The notes under the pieces are model-generated. The model was given only the letters and a program-made list of their open reading frames with translations. It had not been told where the DNA came from and did no database searches. Below, piece after piece: positions 1 through 5,503 of a DNA stretch of 5,503 nucleotides; within the stretch, counting starts at the first letter, position 1; each line of letters starts with the position of its first letter. The stretch spans positions 1 to 5,503 of the forward strand of contig CAJKKX010000186.1 of NCBI GenBank assembly GCA_905200565.1, in the 5' to 3' direction. This stretch comes from an uncultured Lachnospiraceae bacterium. Lineage in GTDB: Bacteria; Bacillota_A; Clostridia; Lachnospirales; Lachnospiraceae. The position numbers and the translations under genes are program-made.

Positions 1-1
1 G

Positions 2-784
2 GTTCAAAAATTTATGGAATATAATGTTCCTTTCCGTATGCGTGATCTTATGCCAAACATTTATGAACACTGGATTGCCAGAGATCTTATTTCTTATATA
101 AAAATCGCACAGGGAAGCCGGGAACGAAAAGAGTTTTTGAGAATTATCAATCGCCCGAAGCGTTATGTGAGCCGGGAATGTCTGGATGGCATGGAGATTT
201 CTTTTGAAAATCTGAGGGCCTGTTATTCCGATAAGGACTGGATGACAGAGCGCATCGACAAGCTGGAGTATGATTTGCGGTTGATAAAAAATATGACTCC
301 CTATGCGGCAATCAATTTTATCCGGCATGGAATCGGCTATGAGGAATATCTGACAGAATACGCCAGATACCGGCGCATGAAACCGGAAGAGCTTTTTGAC
401 GTGTTAAACGAGCTTCAGGAGACAGCGAAAAACTTTCGGACGTTTGATGCCTGGTTTCAGCATATGGAAGAGTATGCAGAGACCCTGAGGCTCCAGTCAA
501 AAGAAGAACAGCAGGAGAAACAGGCGGTAATTTTTACAACGCTGCACAGCGCTAAGGGACTGGAATTTCCCATCGTTTTTCTTGTGGATGTCAATGAGGG
601 GAATATGCCGCATCGCAAGGCCATTCTGGATGTAGACATACAGGAAGAGCGCAGGATGTTTTATGTGGGAATGACCAGAGCCAGAGAGCATTTACATATC
701 TATTATGCCAAAGAAAAATATGGGAAGGCGCTGCATCCGTCCCGGTTCCTGGAAGAATTAAAGAATCATGGAAGCAGAAAATAA
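2..784 (+). CDS. UvrD/PcrA-type superfamily 1 ATP-dependent DNA helicase, C-terminal part (5' end outside window)
   Basis: This is the C-terminal 260 residues of a 3'-5' DNA helicase of the UvrD/PcrA family, which unwinds DNA during repair or replication restart. The frame is open back to base 2, so the ATG at 14 (in FMEYNVPFRM) is internal and the true start lies upstream. Visible family signatures are the IPFRM-like segment with PNIYEHWIARD (bases 14-90), NRPKRYVSR (about 149-175), motif V with TTLHSAKGLEF (536-568), the VDVNEGNMPH stretch, and motif VI with EERRMFYVGMTRARE (644-688), which holds the arginine finger region. The protein ends soon after motif VI, without the long C-terminal tail of PcrA, as in the shorter Clostridial relatives. 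The N-terminal Walker A and B motifs are not in the window, so ATPase integrity cannot be judged. A hairpin terminator follows directly. Family assignment is secure; the exact orthologue (PcrA, UvrD or a paralogue) is not. Confidence 0.93.
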   Translation, partial: VQKFMEYNVPFRMRDLMPNIYEHWIARDLISYIKIAQGSRERKEFLRIINRPKRYVSRECLDGMEISFENLRACYSDKDWMTERIDKLEYDLRLIKNMTPYAAINFIRHGIGYEEYLTEYARYRRMKPEELFDVLNELQETAKNFRTFDAWFQHMEEYAETLRLQSKEEQQEKQAVIFTTLHSAKGLEFPIVFLVDVNEGNMPHRKAILDVDIQEERRMFYVGMTRAREHLHIYYAKEKYGKALHPSRFLEELKNHGSRK

Positions 785-848
785 AAACAGCAGGTTCTCC
801 CTGTTACCCGCAGAATTTCGGGGATGACAGGGAGAACCTGCTGTTTTT
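783..848. terminator. Bidirectional Rho-independent terminator between convergent genes
   Basis: Bases 783-804 and 827-848 are perfect reverse complements (22 bp; core AACAGCAGGTTCTCCCTGT), with a 22-base loop that can form a further short CCCG/CGGG stem. The outer A-T pairs give a T-run on each strand: TTTTT at 844-848 on the + strand, and TTTTTATTTTC on the - strand. The left arm starts inside the TAA stop codon of the helicase gene, and the right arm ends 17 bases before the end of the DUF1292 gene on the opposite strand. It should therefore end transcription of both. Seen directly in sequence; function inferred. Confidence 0.92.
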
Positions 849-865
849 CGGGGGGAGTATACTGT

Positions 866-1225
866 TTAGTCCAGCTCATCCTCTCCCACAAGCTCATCAA
901 ACTCCTGGCTGTCCAACAGCTCATCGAAAGCATCTGCAACGATTTCATACTCGTCGTCATCTTCGATGTTATCCAGCTCTGGTACGCCGTCTTTTTCCGT
1001 AAAACGGTAGAGGAAGACTTCACCGTCTTCATTTTCACCGTTTTCGTTCAATGGCAGAAGCGCGATATATTCCTTGTCGCCTGCCGGGAAAACGCCCAGA
1101 ATTCCACATTCCAGAACAGTATCATCATCCAGTGTCAGTGTTACGGTAGCTCCGCCGTCTATGGGATTACAGTCGCTGCCGCAGCCGCTGCAATCGCCGT
1201 TGCATCCATTTTCAAATTCGCTCAT
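866..1225 (-). CDS. DUF1292 (YrzB-like) acidic protein with N-terminal four-cysteine cluster
   Basis: A 119-residue protein of the DUF1292 family, widespread in Firmicutes and of unknown biochemical function. The domain spans about residues 26-105: a beta-rich start (TVTLTLDDDTVLECGILGVF), then the typical KEYIALLPL and GEVFLYRF strands, and a very acidic C-terminal helix region (NIEDDDEYEIVADAFDELL). Ahead of the domain is a Gly/Cys-rich leader with cysteines at residues 8, 12, 15 and 19 (C-x3-C-x2-C-x3-C), which could hold a metal such as zinc; that is inference. No signal peptide or membrane segment is seen, so it is probably cytoplasmic. The ATG at 1225 is supported by GAGG (1237-1234) 8 bases upstream. 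The gene has its own promoter, divergent from xth, and shares a terminator with the convergent helicase gene, so it appears to be monocistronic. Confidence 0.9.
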   Translation of the reverse strand: MSEFENGCNGDCSGCGSDCNPIDGGATVTLTLDDDTVLECGILGVFPAGDKEYIALLPLNENGENEDGEVFLYRFTEKDGVPELDNIEDDDEYEIVADAFDELLDSQEFDELVGEDELD

Positions 1226-1233
1226 ATGAAATA

Positions 1234-1239
1234 CCTCAC
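1234..1239 (-). promoter_or_regulatory. Ribosome binding site of the DUF1292 gene
   Basis: On the minus strand GTGAGG (1239-1234) ends 8 bases before the ATG at 1225-1223. The GAGG core at this spacing supports that start over any other in the frame. Confidence 0.75.
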
Positions 1240-1265
1240 TATTATTTTTATTCGCATCCTATAAT

Positions 1266-1294
1266 AATGTATCAGATAGATCGTAAGATTGCAA
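1266..1294 (-). promoter_or_regulatory. Predicted sigma-A promoter of the DUF1292 gene
   Basis: Reading the minus strand, TTGCAA (1294-1289) serves as the -35 box. A 17-base spacer ends in TGA, followed by TACATT (1271-1266) as the -10 box, which gives an extended -10 (TGATACATT). Both boxes are 4/6 matches or better and the spacing is ideal. The transcription start would lie near 1260-1258, leaving a leader of about 35 bases. Confidence 0.55.
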
Positions 1295-1334
1295 GCGATT
1301 TATGAGAATAGTTCTACCAATCAGTAAAAAATTG

Positions 1335-1343
1335 TGATATACT
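1335..1343 (+). promoter_or_regulatory. Predicted extended -10 promoter of the xth-uup-GH13 operon
   Basis: TGATATACT holds a TG extension plus TATACT, a 5/6 match to the -10 consensus. I see no good -35 at 16-18 bases upstream (1314-1321 reads CTACCAAT), so the promoter would depend on the extended -10. Transcription would start near 1350, about 38 bases before the xth ATG. It is the only convincing + strand promoter ahead of the three-gene run. Confidence 0.5.
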
Positions 1344-1374
1344 AACTTTAATAATGCGAAAATGGGGCAGATAT

Positions 1375-1379
1375 GGAGG
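1375..1379 (+). promoter_or_regulatory. xth: Ribosome binding site that sets the xth start
   Basis: GGAGG at 1375-1379 lies 8 bases before the ATG at 1388. It overlaps an in-frame upstream ATG (1373), which has only a weak GGGG ahead of it. This argues for the ATG at 1388, giving the canonical N-terminus [10 protein letters not shown], over the five-residue longer form. Confidence 0.85.
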
Positions 1380-1387
1380 ACATTGGC

Positions 1388-2149
1388 ATGAAACTTATTT
1401 CCTGGAATGTGAATGGGCTGCGCGCCTGTGTACAAAAAGGATTTTTGGATTTTTTTAAGGAAGTAGATGCAGATATTTTCTGTATTCAGGAAAGTAAACT
1501 CCAGGAAGGGCAGATTAAACTGGAGCTGGAGGGGTATCATCAGTACTGGAATTATGCGGTGAAAAAAGGTTATTCCGGAACCGCTGTTTTTGCGAAAAAG
1601 GAACCGCTGCATGTTACCTGCGGAATGGGAATAGAAATGCACGACCAGGAGGGACGTGTGATTACTCTGGAATACCCACAGTTTTATCTGGTTACGGTTT
1701 ATACGCCGAATTCTCAGAATGAACTGGCGCGTCTTGATTACCGGATGCAGTGGGAAACGGATTTTCTGGCATATCTGAAAGGGCTTGAACAGAAAAAGCC
1801 GGTAATTTTCTGTGGAGATCTGAATGTGGCACATCAGGAAATCGATTTAAAGAATCCAAAGACCAATCGGAAAAACGCTGGATTTACGGATGAGGAACGA
1901 CAGAAATTTACGGAACTGACGCAGGCTGGATTTATCGATACTTTCCGCTATTTTTATCCGGATCAGGAGGGAATCTATTCCTGGTGGTCTTACCGGTTCC
2001 GGGCAAGGGAAAAAAATGCCGGGTGGCGGATTGATTATTTCTGTGTGTCGGAAAGCCTGAAAGATAAGCTGCTGGATGCGAAGATTCACACCGAAATTAC
2101 AGGTTCCGATCATTGTCCGGTGGAACTGACGATCGAAATGGAAGCCTGA
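1388..2149 (+). CDS. xth: Exodeoxyribonuclease III (ExoA/Xth family AP endonuclease)
   Basis: A 253-residue Mg2+-dependent enzyme of the endonuclease/exonuclease/phosphatase fold that cuts the backbone 5' to abasic sites and degrades 3' ends in base excision repair. Its length matches B. subtilis ExoA (about 252). All expected active-site residues are present. They are N7 in SWNVNGLRA, the metal ligand E35 in IQESK, Y105 in [10 protein letters not shown]144 and N146 in [14 protein letters not shown]216 in WRIDYF, and the D241-H242 pair in [29 protein letters not shown] (residues 196-217) is the family's DNA-binding and recognition segment. The start at 1388 is chosen from a GGAGG 8 bases upstream; the ATG at 1373 is less likely. 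It is the first gene of a probable operon, 36 bases ahead of uup with no terminator between. It appears fully functional. I found nothing odd. Confidence 0.97.
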   Translation: MKLISWNVNGLRACVQKGFLDFFKEVDADIFCIQESKLQEGQIKLELEGYHQYWNYAVKKGYSGTAVFAKKEPLHVTCGMGIEMHDQEGRVITLEYPQFYLVTVYTPNSQNELARLDYRMQWETDFLAYLKGLEQKKPVIFCGDLNVAHQEIDLKNPKTNRKNAGFTDEERQKFTELTQAGFIDTFRYFYPDQEGIYSWWSYRFRAREKNAGWRIDYFCVSESLKDKLLDAKIHTEITGSDHCPVELTIEMEA

Positions 2150-2173
2150 CGGAAAGAACCGCTGTTTTAGATA

Positions 2174-2180
2174 AAGGGAG
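2174..2180 (+). promoter_or_regulatory. uup: Ribosome binding site of uup
   Basis: AAGGGAG lies 5 bases before the ATG at 2186. An in-frame GTG at 2180 would use the last base of this site, so the ATG is preferred. The spacing is slightly short but workable. Confidence 0.65.
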
Positions 2181-2185
2181 TGACT

Positions 2186-3988
2186 ATGAATCTTCTAACA
2201 ATCGAAAAATTAACAAAAGTATATACAGAACGAAGGGTTTTTGACGGGGCGGATTTTTCTATCAATGAAGGAGAAAAAATCGGGGTAATCGGCGTCAATG
2301 GAACAGGAAAGACGACGCTTCTGCGGATAGCTGCCGGAATGGAGGAACCGGACGAAGGGCGTGTGACAAAAGGCAGGCAGGTGGTGATTCGTTTTCTGAT
2401 GCAGAATCCTGTTTTTGAGCCGGAAAGCACTGTGCTGGATGCTGCTTTAAGAGGGAACCGGACGAAACAGAATGAGTGGACGGCAGAAAGTGATGCCAAA
2501 TCTATGCTGAACAGGCTGAAAATCACGGATTTTGAACAGAAGGTAAAGGAACTTTCCGGCGGCCAGCGGAAACGGGTCGCTCTTGTAAATGCCCTTTTGC
2601 TTCCGGCGGATATTCTGATTCTGGACGAGCCGACCAACCATCTGGATCATGAGATGGCGGACTGGCTGGAGGAGTTTTTGATTCGTTACCGGGGGGCGGT
2701 TCTGATGGTGACACATGACCGGTATTTTCTGGATCGGGTATCCAACAGAATCGTGGAGATCGATAAAGGGAAAATTTACAATTATCCGGGAAATTATTCT
2801 GAGTTCGTGCGCCTGAAAGAAGCCAGGCAGAACATGGAGACCGCATCAGAGAGGAAACGTCAAAGTATCCTCCGGTCAGAACTGGAATGGCTGGCGAGGG
2901 GAGCCAGAGCCAGAGCCACGAAGCAGAAAGCACATATTGCGAGAATTGAGGATTTAAAAGAGCAAAAAGCGCCAGTTCAGGACGCGTCTGTAGAGATGAG
3001 CTCCATTTCCACACGCATGGGAAAAAAGACCATAGAGCTTCGGGACATATGCAAATCCTATGGGAATAAAGTCCTGATCCGGGATTTTGGCTACATTTTT
3101 CTAAAAGGGGAACATATCGGGATTATCGGTGGGAATGGATGTGGAAAGAGCACGCTTCTGAAAATCATGGTCGGGCAGACAGAGCCGGATACCGGAACGA
3201 TTGAGATCGGGCAGACCGTGAAGATGGGATATTTTTCCCAGGAGAGTGAAGAGCTCGACGATGCGGTGCGGGTCATTGATTTTATTAAAGAGGCCGGGGA
3301 ATATGTGACGACTTTAGAAGGAACGATTACGGCGGCTCAGATGCTGGAACGTTTTCTGTTTGACGGCTCCATGCAGTGGAGTCTGATCGGGAAGCTTTCG
3401 GGTGGTGAAAAACGCAGGCTGCATCTTTTGCGTGTGCTGATGGAGGCGCCGAATGTGTTGATTCTCGATGAGCCGACGAATGATCTGGATATCCGGACTC
3501 TGACGATTCTGGAGGATTACCTGGATTCCTTTGACGGTATTATTATCACCGTATCTCATGACCGGTATTTCCTTGACCGCATCGTGAGGAGAATCTTTGC
3601 ATATGAAGAGAATGGAAAGTTGCAGCAGTATGAGGGAAACTATTCTGATTATCTGCTTGCATATGAAAGGCGTCATCCCAAAGAGGAGAAACAGGCACAG
3701 GGTGTGCTGAAAAAGGAAAAAGGCCAACGGGTCCGGGAGAAAAAGCTCAAATTCAGCTATAAGGAAGAACAGGAATTTTCAGTTATTGATGATGAGATTG
3801 AAGCTTTAGAGCAGACACTGGCAGCAATAGAGGAGCAGATGGAGGAGTCCGCCAGCAGTTACAGCCGTCTTGGTGAGCTGATGGAAGAAAAGACAAGAAC
3901 AGAGGCACTTCTGGAAGAGAAAATGGAGCGGTGGGAGTATTTAAACGATTTGGCGCTTCGCATCGAACAGGAAAGGACGGGAAATTGA
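2186..3988 (+). CDS. uup: ABC-F ATPase, Uup subfamily (ribosome-associated)
   Basis: A 600-residue soluble twin-ATPase protein. ABC-F members act on the ribosome, not in transport; Uup-type members (E. coli Uup, B. subtilis YfmR) are linked to ribosome function and relief of stalling, and uup was first found through transposon-excision mutants. First nucleotide-binding domain: Walker A GVNGTGKT (36-43), LSGGQ (123-127), Walker B ILILDE (143-148), switch H177. The linker (about 211-265) is basic, with RGARARATKQKAH. Second domain: GGNGCGKS (315-322), LSGGE (404-408), VLILDE (424-429), H458. The tail (about 520-600) is a charged coiled coil with KFSYKEEQEF and ERWEYL, the feature that marks Uup. 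Both catalytic glutamates are present and no membrane segments are seen. The ATG at 2186 is preceded by AAGGGAG; an in-frame GTG at 2180 overlaps that site and is less likely. The first domain lacks an arm insertion between Walker A and LSGGQ. Confidence 0.93.
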   Translation: MNLLTIEKLTKVYTERRVFDGADFSINEGEKIGVIGVNGTGKTTLLRIAAGMEEPDEGRVTKGRQVVIRFLMQNPVFEPESTVLDAALRGNRTKQNEWTAESDAKSMLNRLKITDFEQKVKELSGGQRKRVALVNALLLPADILILDEPTNHLDHEMADWLEEFLIRYRGAVLMVTHDRYFLDRVSNRIVEIDKGKIYNYPGNYSEFVRLKEARQNMETASERKRQSILRSELEWLARGARARATKQKAHIARIEDLKEQKAPVQDASVEMSSISTRMGKKTIELRDICKSYGNKVLIRDFGYIFLKGEHIGIIGGNGCGKSTLLKIMVGQTEPDTGTIEIGQTVKMGYFSQESEELDDAVRVIDFIKEAGEYVTTLEGTITAAQMLERFLFDGSMQWSLIGKLSGGEKRRLHLLRVLMEAPNVLILDEPTNDLDIRTLTILEDYLDSFDGIIITVSHDRYFLDRIVRRIFAYEENGKLQQYEGNYSDYLLAYERRHPKEEKQAQGVLKKEKGQRVREKKLKFSYKEEQEFSVIDDEIEALEQTLAAIEEQMEESASSYSRLGELMEEKTRTEALLEEKMERWEYLNDLALRIEQERTGN

Positions 3989-3991
3989 CTT

Positions 3992-4000
3992 GAGGAAAGG
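3992..4000 (+). promoter_or_regulatory. Ribosome binding site for the TTG start of the GH13-like gene
   Basis: GAGGAAAGG starts 4 bases after the uup stop codon and precedes the TTG at 4005. Its GAGG core ends 9 bases before the TTG and its AAAGG ends 4 bases before it. The other in-frame TTG at 3990 has only GGG (3979-3981) upstream, and there is no in-frame ATG until 4419, which lies inside the conserved barrel. The site therefore favours TTG 4005. Its closeness to the uup stop suggests translational coupling. Confidence 0.6.
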
Positions 4001-4004
4001 TACG

Positions 4005-5503
4005 TTGGAGAAAATCCGGGAGAAAGACTGTAAGACGCTGGGAAAGTTTGGGGCGGTAAAAGAAAAGGATGGCGTCATATTTCAGGTTGCACTTGAAGAG
4101 CCGGAGGAAGCGGCGCTTCTTCTGTATCAGCGGGGAACGGATACCATTGTCCGTGAGATTCCACTGAAAGACAAACGAATAGTGGGAAATGTATACGCTG
4201 TGAAGCTTCTGAATCTGGATGGGGAGCAATACGAATACAATTATCGAATCGGAACAAAAGTGGTGCAGGATACTTATGCCGGTATCATCCGGGGCAGAGA
4301 TAAATTCGGAGAGCCGGTGGCGAACGGGGACGGACATCAGATTCGGTGTGGGTTTGATTTTAAGGCTTATGACTGGAAGGATGACACGCCGCCCTGCATT
4401 CCCTATGAGGATGCGGTGATGTACGGGCTTCATGTCCGCGGATTCACCATGCAGGCAAATTCAAAAGTCCGTCATAAGGGAACCTTCCGCGGCGTTGCGG
4501 AAAAAGCGGAATATTTGAAAAATCTGGGAATCAATCAGGTAAAGCTGATGCCTGCTTACGAGTTTGATGAGATCGTAAAACTCTATAACGGGATGAACAG
4601 GAACTATCAGGCGCCGCCGGAAGAACAGCGCGAAAAGCTGAACTTCTGGGGGTATGAAAAAGGCTGGTACTTTGCGCCAAAAGCCTCTTATGCAGCGGGA
4701 AATGATCCGGTAAAAGAGATGAAGGATATGGTTCGCACACTGCATCAGAATGGAATTGAAGTATTGATGGAGTTCTATTTTTCCAGAGATGTGGATTTTC
4801 GGACGGCGGCAGATTGTCTCGGACATTGGGCTTCGGAATATCATATAGACGGCTTCCATATCATAGGGAATGATGAGCTGGCGAAAATGCTGGCAAAAGA
4901 TCCGGTGTTTACCGGAGTAAAACTTTTAGGATCTTATTTTCCGGCAGAAGAGATTTATGCAAGGAACAAAGTTCTTCGTAACAGGAATCTTGGAGAATAT
5001 CATGCAGGATTTCAGGAAGACGCGCGGGGACTGCTGAAAGGCGATCAGAATCAGGTCAGTGCGTTTACTTTCAGAATTCGCAGAAACCCGGCATATACCG
5101 GCGTGATTAATTATATGGCGGGCCATGATGGATTCACGATGATGGATATGGTCTCTTATAGTGAAAAGCATAATGAAGAAAACGGGGAACAGAACCATGA
5201 CGGTCCGGACCGGAACCAGAGCTGGAACTGCGGGATAGAGGGGCCGACCAGAAAGAAAAAAATAACAGAACTTCGATACAGGCAGCTCAGAAACGCATTT
5301 CTCATGCTGCTTCTGGCAGCGGGAACACCTATGATTCAGGCAGGAGATGAATTCGGAAATTCACAGGGAGGAAACAACAACCCCTACTGTCTGGATAACG
5401 AGACTTCCTGGACAGATTGGAAAGCAGCCAGGAAAAATGAAGGTCTGACAGCATTCGTGCGGGAGTTGATCGCTTTTCGAAAACGTCACAGAATCCTGCA
5501 TAT
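4005..5503 (+). CDS. Isoamylase/GlgX-like GH13 protein lacking catalytic residues, probable pseudoenzyme (3' end outside window)
   Basis: The first 499 codons of an isoamylase/GlgX/pullulanase-like protein, open with no stop to the window edge; relatives run to about 650-700 residues. Residues about 13-100 look like a CBM48 glucan-binding domain. The GH13 barrel starts near residue 136 (DAVMYGLHVRGFT), followed by GTFRGVAEKAEYLKNLG and MVRTLHQNGIEV. Later motifs are strongly family-like: HDGFT (H374, D375), KHNEENGE, SWNCGIEGPT, GTPMIQAGDEFG and GNNNPYC (from 457). The active site is not. Region I DVVYNH is EFYFSR (256-261), region II GFRFD is GFHIIG with I287 at the nucleophile, and region III IAEPW is LGSYF with S310 at the acid/base Glu. 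The loop between regions I and II is about 45-50 residues shorter than in GlgX. Hydrolysis is therefore unlikely; a glucan-binding or regulatory role is inference. The TTG at 4005 is the best start (TTG 3990 is the alternative). Third in the operon, 16 bases after uup. No signal peptide is seen. Confidence 0.88.
   Translation, partial: MEKIREKDCKTLGKFGAVKEKDGVIFQVALEEPEEAALLLYQRGTDTIVREIPLKDKRIVGNVYAVKLLNLDGEQYEYNYRIGTKVVQDTYAGIIRGRDKFGEPVANGDGHQIRCGFDFKAYDWKDDTPPCIPYEDAVMYGLHVRGFTMQANSKVRHKGTFRGVAEKAEYLKNLGINQVKLMPAYEFDEIVKLYNGMNRNYQAPPEEQREKLNFWGYEKGWYFAPKASYAAGNDPVKEMKDMVRTLHQNGIEVLMEFYFSRDVDFRTAADCLGHWASEYHIDGFHIIGNDELAKMLAKDPVFTGVKLLGSYFPAEEIYARNKVLRNRNLGEYHAGFQEDARGLLKGDQNQVSAFTFRIRRNPAYTGVINYMAGHDGFTMMDMVSYSEKHNEENGEQNHDGPDRNQSWNCGIEGPTRKKKITELRYRQLRNAFLMLLLAAGTPMIQAGDEFGNSQGGNNNPYCLDNETSWTDWKAARKNEGLTAFVRELIAFRKRHRILH

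Noticed and set aside
14..16. ATG at base 14 as the start of the helicase gene
   Set aside because: The frame is open to the window edge, and the residues around it belong to the middle of a UvrD-family protein. The start is upstream of the window.
824..1264. 146-codon open frame on the + strand
   Set aside because: It lies antisense to the DUF1292 gene and runs through the terminator. Its product has low-complexity Ala runs and no family features, and the minus-strand frame is clearly the real gene.
1280..1305. Possible operator-like inverted repeat (TCGTAA...TTATGA) around the -35 box of the DUF1292 promoter
   Set aside because: The arms are only six bases with a mismatch, and the centre does not coincide with the palindromic TTGCAA. 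This is too weak to call.
1259..1834. 191-codon open frame on the - strand
   Set aside because: It is the antisense shadow of xth. The exonuclease III motifs on the + strand are unambiguous, and the shadow shows no recognisable domain.
2150..2185. Terminator or separate promoter between xth and uup
   Set aside because: There is no stable hairpin with a T-run and no pair of boxes at proper spacing in this 36-base gap.
2167..3014. Several minus-strand open frames of 89-163 codons
   Set aside because: All are shadows within the first ATPase domain of uup, with composition typical of reversed coding sequence.
3783..4433. 216-codon open frame on the - strand spanning the uup/GH13 junction
   Set aside because: It is antisense to the Uup coiled coil and the CBM48 region, both well supported. 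The product resembles no known family and has no convincing ribosome binding site.
4005..5503. Annotation as an active glycogen debranching enzyme or as a decayed pseudogene
   Set aside because: The catalytic residues are absent, so an active glgX call is not supported. The frame is intact for 499 codons with well-kept motifs, so a decayed pseudogene is also not supported.

Overview
The window looks like chromosomal DNA from a Gram-positive anaerobe of the Clostridia, most likely a Lachnospiraceae-type gut bacterium. This is an inference from four things: the families present (a DUF1292 protein, a Firmicutes-style Uup ABC-F protein, an ExoA-type exonuclease III and an isoamylase-like GH13 protein), the AGGAGG-type ribosome binding sites, the roughly mid-40s GC content, and the tight gene packing. 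I see no rRNA, tRNA, CRISPR array, insertion sequence, phage gene or attachment site. No gene-free stretch exceeds 300 bases.

Layout. Bases 2-784 (+) are the 3' end of a UvrD/PcrA-type superfamily 1 helicase gene that begins upstream of the window. Bases 783-848 form a perfect 22-bp hairpin with T-tracts on both sides, which serves as a shared terminator for two convergent genes. Bases 866-1225 (-) encode a 119-residue acidic DUF1292 protein with an N-terminal cluster of four cysteines. Bases 1226-1387 are a 162-base divergent intergenic region with an extended -10 promoter facing each way. A probable three-gene operon follows on the + strand: xth (exonuclease III, 1388-2149), uup (ABC-F ATPase, 2186-3988), and an isoamylase/GlgX-like GH13 protein that starts at a TTG (4005) and runs off the window at 5503.

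The first three + strand genes fit DNA repair and ribosome maintenance. The last gene is the surprise. It reads without interruption for 499 codons and keeps the CBM48-plus-barrel layout and many debranching-enzyme signature motifs. However, the catalytic nucleophile Asp aligns with Ile, the acid/base Glu aligns with Ser, the region I D-N-H residues are E-S-R, and roughly 45-50 residues between conserved regions I and II are missing. It is therefore best described as a GH13 pseudoenzyme, analogous to the inactive plant isoamylase ISA2, not as a working debranching enzyme. This is the main item worth a second look.
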